A DNA stretch of 12,613 nucleotides from Bacteroidota bacterium (GCA_023488865.1 JAMDDG010000204.1:1-12613), one strand, 5' to 3'; shown: positions 1-8,214, counted from the first letter of the stretch. Notes: generated by a model not told the origin, from the sequence alone. Numbers and translations are program-made.

Positions 1-693
1 CATATGATCATGGGACAGACCGTTCTTCACATCTCCGGCGACTTTGTAAAAACTTTTGAAATTTCGATCCAGCTTGGGGCCATCATGGCCATTGTGCTAC
101 TTTATGCCCAAAGGTTTTTGCAGAGTTTTACCATTTATTTTAAGTTGGGCATTGCTTTTCTCCCTACCGGGATTGTCGGGCTCCTGGCCTATAAAACAAT
201 CAAGATGTATTTGTTCAATCCTTACGTGGTGGGGATAGCGCTCGTGATCGGAGGCATTATCCTGGTACTGATCGACAAAAAGGTGGTGGCCCGAGAGAGC
301 AAGGTACTGGACCTCGATTCGATTTCTTACAAAAACTCCTTTCTGATCGGACTGATCCAGTGCATCTCCATGATTCCCGGTGTATCCAGGGCAGCCGCTA
401 CAATTATCGGCGGGGTTTTCAACGGACTGGACAAAAAACAAGCCACCGAATTCTCCTTTCTTTTGGCTGTACCAACGATGTTTGCGGCTACCGGCTACGA
501 TCTTATCAAAACGCCTATCAAATTTTCGTCGCACGAATATCTCCTGCTGGCCATTGGTCTGTTCATCGCTTTTGTTACAGCCTGGGTTGCCGTAAAAGTT
601 TTCATCAAATTAGTTGAAAATTACGGTTTCCAATATTTCGGATATTACCGGATTGCCATCGGGCTGCTCTTCCTGTTTTTTATCCGGTTTTAA
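1..693 (+). CDS. uppP: Undecaprenyl-diphosphatase UppP/BacA, 5' truncated by window
   Basis: This integral membrane phosphatase converts undecaprenyl diphosphate to undecaprenyl phosphate, recycling the lipid carrier for peptidoglycan and other envelope glycans; loss or overexpression changes bacitracin sensitivity in many bacteria. The frame is open from base 1 to the TAA at 691-693, about 230 residues. The family is usually about 260-280 residues, so roughly the first 40, including the N-terminal glutamate-rich catalytic segment, lie before the window. Visible family signals are the F-x-x-x-L-x-x-G-A-I-like helix near 49-90, the PGVSRAAATI motif at 376-405, which keeps the catalytic Ser-Arg and the later Thr, and several strongly hydrophobic helices ending in a C-terminal one. 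The usual S-G after the arginine is A-A here. No terminator hairpin is visible after the stop. The ATGs at 4 and 10 are internal codons, not the start. Confidence 0.93.
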   Translation, partial: HMIMGQTVLHISGDFVKTFEISIQLGAIMAIVLLYAQRFLQSFTIYFKLGIAFLPTGIVGLLAYKTIKMYLFNPYVVGIALVIGGIILVLIDKKVVARESKVLDLDSISYKNSFLIGLIQCISMIPGVSRAAATIIGGVFNGLDKKQATEFSFLLAVPTMFAATGYDLIKTPIKFSSHEYLLLAIGLFIAFVTAWVAVKVFIKLVENYGFQYFGYYRIAIGLLFLFFIRF

Positions 694-770
694 GATTTAT
701 CAGGGGTTAATCGGCTAAACTATCATAATTCATAATTTCGTGTCGTTTAGTAAAATGTTGATTAAATTGT

Positions 771-866
771 CCCTTGTGCCCTTCGTGTGAACCTTTGAGC
801 CCATTGTGGTGAAATTTTTAAGCTTAACCACAAAGGGAACGAAGGATAGCACAAAAGAACACAAAG
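771..866. repeat. Imperfect palindromic CACAAAG-type intergenic repeat, copy A
   Basis: The left half carries CTTTGTG-like words (CCTTCGTG, CCTTTGAGCCCATTGTGG) and the right half their reverse complements (AACCACAAAGGGAACGAAGG, then ACACAAAG), around an A/T-rich centre near 812-824. The same word order recurs at 8267-8352, including CCTTTGAGCCC followed by TTGTGG, so this is a dispersed repeat rather than a chance hairpin. It ends 53 bases before the start of the glutaminase-like gene and may be in its 5' untranslated region. Whether it is mobile, structural or regulatory cannot be told from here. Confidence 0.75.
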
Positions 867-883
867 TATTTTGTTGAAGATTT

Positions 884-904
884 TAATTCGTAATTCGTAA
901 TTTT
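884..904. repeat. Short tandem repeat, unit TAATTCG
   Basis: Two exact 7-bp units, TAATTCG at 884-890 and 891-897, are followed by a degenerate third, TAATTTT. A related pair, TAATTC then TAATTTCG, lies at about 725-738, so these units flank repeat copy A on both sides. The array is 16 bases before the ATG at 920 and could shift leader length by slippage, though nothing shows that it does. Confidence 0.55.
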
Positions 905-919
905 CTTAATTATAACCAA

Positions 920-3058
920 ATGAAGATACTTTTTACCGCAAGTTTCATTTTGCTCTTTGCAGCAACTTTCGCACAAACAACACCGGATGTGCAAAAATTC
1001 CGGGCTCCTTCTGTTCCCCTGGTAACGCACGACCCCTATTTCAGCATCTGGTCACCGGGCAACAACCTGTACGACACCGAAACCGTCCACTGGACCGGGA
1101 AAAACCAGCCTTTGCATTCCATCCTGCGGGTCGACGGAACCGCCTACCGGGTGATGGGAAGTCAGCCATCCGAACTGGAGCCGCTCAAACAAACCGGCGT
1201 GAAGATCCTGCCGACACGGACGATCTACCATTTCCAGAATGCACAGATTGGCCTCGAACTGGTCTTTACCACGCCGGCGCTGGTCTCCAAATTAGATATC
1301 CTGTCGCGGCCGGTGACTTACATTGCCTGGAATGTCAGGGCATTAGACGGAAAAACACATGCCGTACAACTCTATTTTGATTGCGGCGCCGAAGTGGCCG
1401 TCAACACGCCCGACCAGACCGTTCAATGGAGTGTTCCTTCCATCAGCGGAATGAAAGCGCTCAAATTAGGCAGTTCGGAACAACCAATCTTAAAGAAAAA
1501 AGGCGATGATCTCCGGATCGACTGGGGTTATGCCTATCTGGCCATTCCCGAAAACCAGCAGCCCCAACTGCTTGTAGGGGAACGGAATAAATTGTTCGGA
1601 AGCTTTATCTCCAGCGGAACATTACAAGCCGACGGGGAATTGTCGCAACCACGCAAAGTCAGCGATGGAAGGATAACCATGGCCTCGGCCTGGAATATCG
1701 GTGAAGTTGGAAGCAAAAGCGTTTCATCCAAAGCCCTCCTGGCTTACGACGATATTTACAGCGTCCGCTATTTTGGATCCCAGCTGGCAGCTTACTGGAA
1801 AAAGAACGGCATGACCATCGAACAACTGCTTCCGCAGGCATTGAAAGATTTTCCAGCCCTGTCGGCCGAATGTGTGGCCTTCGACAACGAGTTGACCAAC
1901 GATCTGAAAACTGCCGGAGGAATGAAATATGCGACCATGACTTCGCTGGTTTACCGCCAGTGCCTTGCTGCACACAAGCTGGTTGCCGACGCAAACGGTG
2001 CGCCCCTGATCTTCTCTAAAGAAAATTTCAGCAACGGCTGTATGGGTACCATCGATGTGATCTATCCTGCTTCACCTTTCTTTTTCCTTTTTAGTCCCGA
2101 ACTGACCAAGGCCATGCTGGAACCGATCTTCGCCTATGCCAAATCGCCTCGCTGGAGATTCCCCTTCGCCCCGCACGACCTGGGCCAATATCCCTTTGCT
2201 ACCGGACAAGTGTACGGTGGCGGTGAAAGGACGGAAGAAAATCAGATGCCGGTGGAAGAGACTGGTAACATGATCATCATGACCGCCGCATTAGCCAAAA
2301 TGGAAGGGAATGCCAATTTCGCCAAAGAGAACTGGCCGGTACTCGAAAAATGGTGTGAGTACCTGCTAACCAAAGGATTTGATCCGGAGAACCAACTATG
2401 CACCGACGACTTCGCCGGTCACCTGGCCCACAACATCAACCTGTCGGCCAAAGCGATCGAAGCCCTTGGATGCTATTCGATGCTTTGCGACATGACCGGC
2501 AGAAAAGAAAAAGCCGCTGATATCCGCAAGAAGGCAGAGCAAATGGCCGGCGAATGGATCAAGCAGGCCGGCGAAGGCGACCACACCAAACTTGCCTACG
2601 ACCGTCCGGGTACGTGGAGCCAGAAATACAACTTAGTTTGGGACAAACTATTGGGATTGAACCTCTTTCCAAACGAAGTGCTTCAAAAAGAGATCAAATA
2701 TTACCAGACTAAGCAGGCTGAATTTGGCTTGCCACTCGACAACCGCCAGCGTTATTCCAAAAACGACTGGATCACTTGGACTGCCACCATGGCCGATACG
2801 AAAGAAGGCTTCGAATCCATCTTCAATCCGGTTTGGAAATTTGCCAACGAGACTCCGCAGCGGGTTCCGGTGTCCGACTGGTACATTGTTGACAATGCCT
2901 ACAAGGTTGGTTTTCAGGCAAGATCGGTGGTTGGCGGTTTCTTTATCAAGATGCTTTCAGATAAAAATACCTGGAACAAATGGGTGAAAAAAGGCACCAA
3001 TTATTCAGGTAACTGGGCGCCGTTGAATCTGACTGCGCCGGCTGGAGAGAAAAATTGA
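920..3058 (+). CDS. Secreted glutaminase-A-like protein (DUF4964/DUF5127/DUF4965/DUF1793)
   Basis: This 712-residue protein belongs to the family named after fungal glutaminase GtaA. An N-terminal signal peptide (MKILFTASFILLFAATFAQ) points to export. The family segment APSVPLVTHDPYFSIWS (from about residue 29) is followed by HWTGKNQPL, then a beta-rich DUF5127-like region (about 80-320), and a helical DUF4965/DUF1793 region (about 325-690). That region contains PHDLGQYPFATGQVYGGGE (from P418) and MPVEETGNM (443-451), both strongly conserved in the family. The C-terminus VVGGFFIKML...NYSGNWAPLNL is the normal family end, so the gene looks intact; many Bacteroidetes relatives I recall exceed 800 residues, so this is a compact form. 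Bacterial members are often annotated as glutaminases without biochemical proof. Its place beside three glycosidases makes a carbohydrate-related role possible (inference). No obvious Shine-Dalgarno precedes the ATG; the leader is AT-rich. Confidence 0.88.
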   Translation: MKILFTASFILLFAATFAQTTPDVQKFRAPSVPLVTHDPYFSIWSPGNNLYDTETVHWTGKNQPLHSILRVDGTAYRVMGSQPSELEPLKQTGVKILPTRTIYHFQNAQIGLELVFTTPALVSKLDILSRPVTYIAWNVRALDGKTHAVQLYFDCGAEVAVNTPDQTVQWSVPSISGMKALKLGSSEQPILKKKGDDLRIDWGYAYLAIPENQQPQLLVGERNKLFGSFISSGTLQADGELSQPRKVSDGRITMASAWNIGEVGSKSVSSKALLAYDDIYSVRYFGSQLAAYWKKNGMTIEQLLPQALKDFPALSAECVAFDNELTNDLKTAGGMKYATMTSLVYRQCLAAHKLVADANGAPLIFSKENFSNGCMGTIDVIYPASPFFFLFSPELTKAMLEPIFAYAKSPRWRFPFAPHDLGQYPFATGQVYGGGERTEENQMPVEETGNMIIMTAALAKMEGNANFAKENWPVLEKWCEYLLTKGFDPENQLCTDDFAGHLAHNINLSAKAIEALGCYSMLCDMTGRKEKAADIRKKAEQMAGEWIKQAGEGDHTKLAYDRPGTWSQKYNLVWDKLLGLNLFPNEVLQKEIKYYQTKQAEFGLPLDNRQRYSKNDWITWTATMADTKEGFESIFNPVWKFANETPQRVPVSDWYIVDNAYKVGFQARSVVGGFFIKMLSDKNTWNKWVKKGTNYSGNWAPLNLTAPAGEKN

Positions 3059-3110
3059 GTATTTTCAAAATATGTGTTAATCTGCACAGTTTTTGATTCA
3101 AGTAATGCTT

Positions 3111-3296
3111 CAGATTGCTTCCCACTTCGTTCCTTGTGGTACCAATGACGGATCATTTTTTTGGAGGTGAGTGTGGAGAGAAGGAGGCGGATCATCAGTT
3201 TTAGGTAATAGCAGAATCGCCGCCCGCCTCCTTCTCTCCACACTCACAAAATCAACAGCATACCGTCATTGCGAGTCGGAACGACGAAGCAATCTG
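3111..3296. repeat. Outer inverted repeat pair of GTCATTG...GAAGCAATCTG family
   Basis: The left unit (3111-3151) begins CAGATTGCTTC, contains CGTTCC and ends CAATGACGG. The right unit (3263-3296) is its imperfect reverse complement, beginning CCGTCATTG, containing GGAACG and ending GAAGCAATCTG. The terminal 11 bp and the inner 9 bp match exactly; the middles differ by small insertions. Short repeats of the CGTCATTGCGAG...GAAGCAATC type are, from memory, widespread in bacterial genomes, including Bacteroidetes. Two such units in opposite orientation around a hairpin resemble a REPIN-like or MITE-like non-autonomous element (inference). No transposase is nearby. Confidence 0.75.
3167..3247. 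repeat. Perfect 24-bp inverted repeat with 33-nt loop
   Basis: The arm at 3167-3190 (starting GTGAGTGTGG, ending GGAGGCGG) is the exact reverse complement of 3224-3247 (starting CCGCCTCC, ending CACTCAC). The 33-nt loop spans 3191-3223. The stem is GC-rich against an AT-rich background. It lies wholly inside the outer repeat pair at 3111-3296. It is not a standard intrinsic terminator on either strand: the T-run (3155-3162) precedes the stem on the + strand and only A-runs follow. Confidence 0.85.
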
Positions 3297-3369
3297 CTGA
3301 TATACAGGTAATTATAAATTAAATTCTTGCTCTTTTCTGATCGCTGATGTTATCGTCCCACAACGGTTT

Positions 3370-3396
3370 AATGACAGAAGATAAAAATCTGTCATT
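3370..3396. promoter_or_regulatory. 9-bp inverted repeat, candidate operator for the GH95 gene
   Basis: AATGACAGA (3370-3378) and TCTGTCATT (3388-3396) are perfect reverse complements separated by 9 bases, a spacing compatible with a dimeric regulator on one face of the helix. It lies about 80 bases upstream of the TAAATTTG promoter box. It could instead be a weak RNA hairpin. No regulator gene is in the window to pair with it. Confidence 0.4.
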
Positions 3397-3448
3397 GGTA
3401 ACGAAAGGAAGCAATTTCAAGAAAAAAATATAACTATTGTCAAAAGGA

Positions 3449-3482
3449 ATTGTAAAATCCTTAACAAAACGTCATAAATTTG
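3449..3482 (+). promoter_or_regulatory. Candidate Bacteroidetes-type promoter for the GH95 gene
   Basis: TAAATTTG at 3475-3482 matches the Bacteroidetes -7 consensus TAnnTTTG exactly. An ATTG at 3449-3452 could serve as the -33 element with a 22-bp spacer, slightly longer than the usual 19-21 bp. A start site a few bases downstream would leave only about 10-15 nt before the ATG at 3501, a short leader. Confidence 0.5.
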
Positions 3483-3500
3483 TAATTACCTGAACATCCC

Positions 3501-5882
3501 ATGAAAAAGAAAATCTCACTGGTTTTTTTTGCCCTCGGCTGTTGGATGGGCAGTTGGGCCAATCCTGTCTCCAACCAGGGATTACCGGCCAATAAAATGG
3601 TGATGTGGCACACCGCCGCCGCTCAAAAATGGACCAATGCCTATCCGCTGGGAAACGGGCGGTTGGGGGCGCTTCTTTTCGGAGGTGTTGCCCGGGAGCA
3701 GATTGTGGTGAACGAGCAAAGCCTGTGGGCCGGTTCACAGATCGACAACAACAATCCCGAAGCGCTAAAGCAACTTCCTGAAATCAGACGGCTGCTCTTC
3801 GCAGACAAGAATGAAGAGGCTACTACGCTGGCTACCAAGTCGATGGTTGGCACGCCGCCCGGTATCCGTTCCTACCAGCCAGTAGGCACCGTGGATCTTG
3901 ACTTCGATGCCGACACCAGCAAAATAACCGACTACCGCCGGCAACTCGAACTCAGCACCGGTATCGCAACCGTTAGTTATACCCAGTCGGGAAAATCCTA
4001 TGTCAGGGAGTGTTTTGTCTCGGCGCCTGCCGATTTGATCGTATTCCGGATGTTTGGGAAAAAAGGGGCCAAAGTAAATACCCGCATCCGGCTTAGCCGT
4101 GAGAAAGATGCCAAAGTTACGGTTGTATCGCCTGACGAACTGGTTATGACCGGACAGATTATGGATCAATACAATCCCTCCTTGGGTGAAGGTGGCGCCC
4201 ACATGAAATTTGGCGCTTTGCTGAAAGTACGGCACAACGGCGGAACAGTCACTGTCGAAAACAACCAACTGGTAGTGAAAGAGGCCAAAGAACTGGAGCT
4301 ACTTATCACTGCTGCAACAGATTACAATTTGCATCAACTGAACTTCGACCGTACCATCGATCCGGGGCTGAAATGCCGGTCAATCCTGAAAAAGGCGGCA
4401 TCGCTCTCCTATTCAACTTTAAAACAAAAGCATACCGAAGATTTCGGCAAAATTTTTAACCGGGTCGAATTCAATATCTCCGGTAGGATTAACGACCAAA
4501 TCCCTACCGACCAACGGCTTCAGGCGGCCAAAGCCGGGGCTGTCGATCCATATCTGACCGAGCTCTATTTCCAGTTTGGACGCTACCTGCTTATCAGTAG
4601 TTCGCGGGCGCCCGGTTCGCTTCCGGCCAATCTGCAGGGACTCTGGAACCCGGTGCTGAACGCCCCCTGGAACTCCGACTTCCATACCAACATCAACCTG
4701 CAGATGAACTACTGGCCCTCCAACACCTGCAACCTGGACGAGTGTAACCAGCCGTTGACCGAATTCCTCAAGATGCTTACCGTACCCGGAAGCCGGACGG
4801 CCAAAGAGATGTACGGAACAGAAGGCTGGACGATGCACCACGTAACCGATCCCTTCGGCCGGACCGGATTGATGGACGCCGTTCAATACGGCATCTTCCC
4901 GATGGGAGGACCCTGGATCACTCTGCACCTCTGGCAGCGGTACCAGTATACCGGCGACCTCAACTACCTGAAACAGGATGCTTATCCGGTGATGAAAGGA
5001 TCGGCTAAGTTTGTCCTTGGATTTTTGGTACCCGATCCGGAAGGACATCTGGTAACCTCGCCCTCCTACTCGCCGGAGAACTCCTTTTTGATGCCCGGGA
5101 CCAAAAAGAGGACCTACCTCACCTACGCACCAACAATGGACACCCAGATTGCTGCCGAATTGTTCAAGGCCTGCATCCAGGCAGGGAAAATTTTGAACGA
5201 CGATCCTGCGTTTATAGCCCATCTCGAACAAACATTAAAAAAACTCCCACCGGTTAAAATCAGCAAATACGGAACCATTCAGGAATGGATCAAAGATTAC
5301 GATGAAGCAGAACCTGGCCACCGTCACATGTCACAACTTTTCGGCCTGCATCCGGGTACACAGATTACGCCGGCCACGCCTGAACTGTTCAAAGCTGCCC
5401 AAAAGACCATCGAACGCCGGCTGAGTTTCGGAGGCGGGCATACCGGATGGAGCCGCGCCTGGATCATTAATTTCTATGCCCGGCTTTTGAACGGCGACGA
5501 AGCCTTCAAACATATCCAGCTTCTCTTTGCCAAGTCGACGCTCGACAATTTGTGGGATAACCATCCGCCCTTCCAGATTGACGGCAACTTCGGCGCGACT
5601 GCCGGGATAGCCGAGATGCTGCTGCAAAGTCAGCCGGATCATATTGTGGTGCTTCCCGCGCTGCCAACAGCCTGGAAAGAGGGTCACATCAACGGGCTCA
5701 AAGCAATGGGAAATTTTGAAGTTTCGATTTCCTGGAAAGAAAATAAATTAAATAAACTGGTGGTCAAATCGAACAACGGAGGCTTTTGCCACCTGAGCTA
5801 TGCCGGTCTGGTTGCGGAATATAATACAAAACCCGGCGAGACCATCGAATTGGATCAGAACCTGAAGAGAAAGAATCTGTGA
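3501..5882 (+). CDS. GH95 alpha-L-fucosidase, secreted
   Basis: Glycoside hydrolase family 95 contains inverting alpha-1,2-L-fucosidases, with some alpha-L-galactosidases. The 793-residue protein has an N-terminal signal sequence ending near SWA (about residue 20). The family N-terminal signature WTNAYPLGNGRLGALLFGG is followed by VNEQSLWAG in a beta-sandwich (about 33-280), an (alpha/alpha)6 catalytic barrel (about 300-690) and a C-terminal beta domain. The catalytic residues characterised in Bifidobacterium AfcA can be placed by motif: the paired asparagines N397 and N399 in HTNINLQMNYW, the acid E526 in SPSYSPENS and D694 in QIDGNFGA. His395 just before the asparagines fits the fucose-specific type rather than the galactosidase type, as I recall the distinction. 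It has its own candidate promoter and lies 142 bp before the GH3 start. Likely site of action is the periplasm or cell surface; substrates include Fuc-alpha-1,2-Gal caps such as those on xyloglucan. Confidence 0.95.
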   Translation: MKKKISLVFFALGCWMGSWANPVSNQGLPANKMVMWHTAAAQKWTNAYPLGNGRLGALLFGGVAREQIVVNEQSLWAGSQIDNNNPEALKQLPEIRRLLFADKNEEATTLATKSMVGTPPGIRSYQPVGTVDLDFDADTSKITDYRRQLELSTGIATVSYTQSGKSYVRECFVSAPADLIVFRMFGKKGAKVNTRIRLSREKDAKVTVVSPDELVMTGQIMDQYNPSLGEGGAHMKFGALLKVRHNGGTVTVENNQLVVKEAKELELLITAATDYNLHQLNFDRTIDPGLKCRSILKKAASLSYSTLKQKHTEDFGKIFNRVEFNISGRINDQIPTDQRLQAAKAGAVDPYLTELYFQFGRYLLISSSRAPGSLPANLQGLWNPVLNAPWNSDFHTNINLQMNYWPSNTCNLDECNQPLTEFLKMLTVPGSRTAKEMYGTEGWTMHHVTDPFGRTGLMDAVQYGIFPMGGPWITLHLWQRYQYTGDLNYLKQDAYPVMKGSAKFVLGFLVPDPEGHLVTSPSYSPENSFLMPGTKKRTYLTYAPTMDTQIAAELFKACIQAGKILNDDPAFIAHLEQTLKKLPPVKISKYGTIQEWIKDYDEAEPGHRHMSQLFGLHPGTQITPATPELFKAAQKTIERRLSFGGGHTGWSRAWIINFYARLLNGDEAFKHIQLLFAKSTLDNLWDNHPPFQIDGNFGATAGIAEMLLQSQPDHIVVLPALPTAWKEGHINGLKAMGNFEVSISWKENKLNKLVVKSNNGGFCHLSYAGLVAEYNTKPGETIELDQNLKRKNL

Positions 5883-6024
5883 ACCTGTAACATGGGTTGA
5901 GAAGATCAATTTTAACAGTTGTTTTTATGAAACGAGCATGTTGCAGACAACACAAACACAAAGGGAACTAATTTTAACAAAATATAAACTCCATACGACA
6001 ACTAAAAAATCAAATAATATACGT

Positions 6025-8214
6025 ATGAAAAAATCCATGCTGATTTCAGTCTTTACGTTACTGACCCTCATTTACGCAAATGGTCAGACGCAAAGCAGCC
6101 AGCCATTGTTTCGGGATACCAATCTGTCAACAGACCAACGTGTTGAAGATTTAGTAGGCCGGCTAACGCTGGAAGAAAAAGTGACACAAATGATGGACAG
6201 ATCGCCTGCGATCGAACGTTTGGGCATTCCTGCCTACAACTGGTGGAATGAAGCCCTGCACGGGGTTGCCAGGACAGGATTGGCTACGGTATTCCCACAA
6301 GCTATCGCTTTGGCTGCTACTTTTGACGAAACGGCCATGTTCGAAACCTTCACGGTAATCAGCGATGAGGCACGTGCAAAATATCACAATTATCAGAAAG
6401 ACAAGGAGTTCGATCGCTACAAAGGCCTGACCTTCTGGACGCCCAATATCAATATCTTTCGTGACCCGCGCTGGGGAAGGGGAATGGAAACCTATGGGGA
6501 AGATCCGTTCCTGACGGCAAAAATAGGGGTGGCAGCGGTAAAAGGGCTGCAAGGCAATGATCCGAAATATTTTAAAAGTTTTGCCTGCGCCAAACATTTT
6601 GCTGTGCACAGCGGACCGGAATCAAGCCGTCATAGTTTCAATGCCGTGGTCAGCGACCGCGACTTATGGCAAACCTATCTTCCCGCTTTTGAAGCGCTGG
6701 TAAAAGAAGGCAATGTACAGCAAGTGATGTGCGCCTACAATAGTTTCGAAGGAAAGCCCTGTTGCGGAAGCGACCGGTTGCTGGTAGACATTCTCAGAAA
6801 CAAGTGGGGCTACAAGGGAATTGTGGTCTCAGACTGCGGGGCCATTGATGATTTCTACAAAATAGACACAAGAACCCCACGTCATGATACTCACCCGGAT
6901 GCACAAACGGCCTCCGCCGATGCCGTTCAAACCGGAACCGATGTAGAATGCGGCAGCAGTTATAAAAGCCTGGTAGATGCCGTGCACAAAGGTTTGATCA
7001 AGGAAAGCGAGCTCGATGTTTCGTTGCGCAGGTTATTCAGGGGCAGGTTTGAACTGGGGATGTTCGACCCGGATGAAATGGTCAGGTGGTCTAAAATTCC
7101 TTACAGTACGGTCGATTGTCAGGAACACAAAGACCAGGCCTTGAAAATGGCCAGGGAGAGCATGGTTTTGCTGAAAAACAAAAACAATACCCTGCCCCTA
7201 AGCAAAAAAATCAAAACGATAGCAGTGGTAGGCCCGAATGCCAACGATTCAACCATGTTATGGGCCAATTACAATGGATTTCCTTCCAAAACCATCACCA
7301 TTCTGCAAGGCATAAAGAATAAATTGCCCAATGCAAGGATCATCTTCGAAAAGGGATGCAATCATACCGGGGAAATGAATCCTGACAGCCTCAAATTGAC
7401 CGTTTCAAAAGTGAAAGATGCTGATATAATACTATTTGCAGGGGGAATCTCCCCGAAACTGGAAGGGGAAGAGATGAGGGTGGCCATCGAAGGTTTCAAG
7501 GGCGGCGACCGTACCAATATCGAGATTCCTACCATTCAGAAAGAGATGATTAAAGCGCTCAAGGCTACCGGCAAACCAGTGATTTATGTGCTTTGTACCG
7601 GAAGCGCACTGGCTCTAAACTGGGAGGAAGCAAATGTGGATGCAATATTAAATGCCTGGTATGGAGGGGAAGCTGCAGGTACCGCAGTCGCGGATATTTT
7701 ATTCGGCGATTACAATCCGGCAGGAAAACTTCCTGTTACATTCTACAAAAGTATCAATCAACTTCCTGAATTTGAAGACTATTCAATGAAAGGGCGCACC
7801 TATCGCTACATGACCCAGGAACCTTTGTACCCTTTTGGCTATGGCCTCAGCTATACCAAATTTGCCTATCAATCAGCCAGTTTATCCAAATCAACAATTT
7901 GCAAAACGGAAAATGTAACCCTTACGGTTGCGGTAAAAAACAACGGCAAGCGCGATGGGGATGAAGTGGTGCAGGTTTATCTCCGTAATCCCAACGACCC
8001 CAACGGACCGCTGAAAGCCTTGAAAGGATTCAAAAGAGTATCCCTGAAAAAAGGTGAACTACAGAAAGTTAGCTTTGTACTTGCTCCCGAAACGTTCAAT
8101 TCGTTCAACGACAATTCAAAGAATTTTGAAGTCCTTCCGGGGAAATATGAATTGCTTTACGGAGGTAGCTCGGCCGATAAATCGCTCAAAAAAGTGGATT
8201 TGGAAATACAATAA
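6025..8214 (+). CDS. GH3 beta-xylosidase/beta-glucosidase-type enzyme, secreted
   Basis: This is a 729-residue family 3 retaining glycosidase that removes beta-linked terminal sugars. I chose the ATG at 6025 because it starts a clear signal peptide (MKKSMLISVFTLLTLIYANGQ); the frame is open back to an ATG at 5938, which would add a polar 29-residue extension. The TIM-barrel domain (about 35-330) contains YNWWNEALHGVA, a signature of the plant-BXL-like xylosidase group, the substrate-binding KHF at 6592-6600, and the nucleophile D270 in VVSDCGAIDD. The alpha/beta sandwich domain starts near residue 375 and carries LEGEEM (479-484), where the acid/base glutamate of this subgroup is expected. 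GDYNPAGKLP and YPFGYGLSYT lead into a FnIII-like domain (about 630-715). Exact specificity (xylose, glucose or arabinose) cannot be set from sequence. The leader holds a short CACAAACACAAAGGGAAC stretch resembling the intergenic repeats. Confidence 0.94.
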   Translation: MKKSMLISVFTLLTLIYANGQTQSSQPLFRDTNLSTDQRVEDLVGRLTLEEKVTQMMDRSPAIERLGIPAYNWWNEALHGVARTGLATVFPQAIALAATFDETAMFETFTVISDEARAKYHNYQKDKEFDRYKGLTFWTPNINIFRDPRWGRGMETYGEDPFLTAKIGVAAVKGLQGNDPKYFKSFACAKHFAVHSGPESSRHSFNAVVSDRDLWQTYLPAFEALVKEGNVQQVMCAYNSFEGKPCCGSDRLLVDILRNKWGYKGIVVSDCGAIDDFYKIDTRTPRHDTHPDAQTASADAVQTGTDVECGSSYKSLVDAVHKGLIKESELDVSLRRLFRGRFELGMFDPDEMVRWSKIPYSTVDCQEHKDQALKMARESMVLLKNKNNTLPLSKKIKTIAVVGPNANDSTMLWANYNGFPSKTITILQGIKNKLPNARIIFEKGCNHTGEMNPDSLKLTVSKVKDADIILFAGGISPKLEGEEMRVAIEGFKGGDRTNIEIPTIQKEMIKALKATGKPVIYVLCTGSALALNWEEANVDAILNAWYGGEAAGTAVADILFGDYNPAGKLPVTFYKSINQLPEFEDYSMKGRTYRYMTQEPLYPFGYGLSYTKFAYQSASLSKSTICKTENVTLTVAVKNNGKRDGDEVVQVYLRNPNDPNGPLKALKGFKRVSLKKGELQKVSFVLAPETFNSFNDNSKNFEVLPGKYELLYGGSSADKSLKKVDLEIQ

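Larger units (their letters stand above)
694..919. other. Intergenic region, no gene
   Basis: I see no credible coding sequence in these 226 bases. They hold short TAATTC-type repeats (around 724-739 and 884-904) flanking an imperfect palindromic CACAAAG-type repeat (771-866). The 68-residue reverse-strand frame at 824-1030 runs into the downstream gene and has no family features. Confidence 0.7.
3059..3500. other. Intergenic region, 442 bp, repeats and putative regulatory DNA
   Basis: No credible gene is visible. The stretch contains a nested double inverted repeat (3111-3296), an AT-rich segment, a 9-bp inverted repeat (3370-3396) and a Bacteroidetes-type promoter box just before the GH95 gene. 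The 80-residue reverse-strand frame at 3001-3243 translates the inner hairpin arm and the end of the upstream gene and is not a gene. Confidence 0.7.

Noticed and set aside
884..904. CRISPR-like array in the repeats before 920
   Set aside because: Units are only 7 bp with no spacers; no CRISPR array or cas gene is present in the window.
3167..3247. Intrinsic transcription terminator
   Set aside because: The stem is strong, but no T-run follows it on either strand; the T-run precedes it on the + strand.
3501..3545. Lipoprotein signal (Cys14) in the GH95 protein
   Set aside because: The residues before Cys14 (Ala-Leu-Gly) fit the lipobox poorly because the expected Leu at -3 is Ala; a type I signal ending near Trp-Ala is equally good, so I do not claim a lipoprotein.
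4419..5231. 270-codon reverse-strand open frame inside GH95
   Set aside because: It lies wholly opposite a gene with intact catalytic motifs, and its translation has no recognisable domain; long shadow frames are expected in GC-rich codon usage.
5938..6024. Upstream ATG start for the GH3 gene
   Set aside because: It would place 29 polar residues before a well-formed signal peptide; the ATG at 6025 fits export and the A-rich leader.
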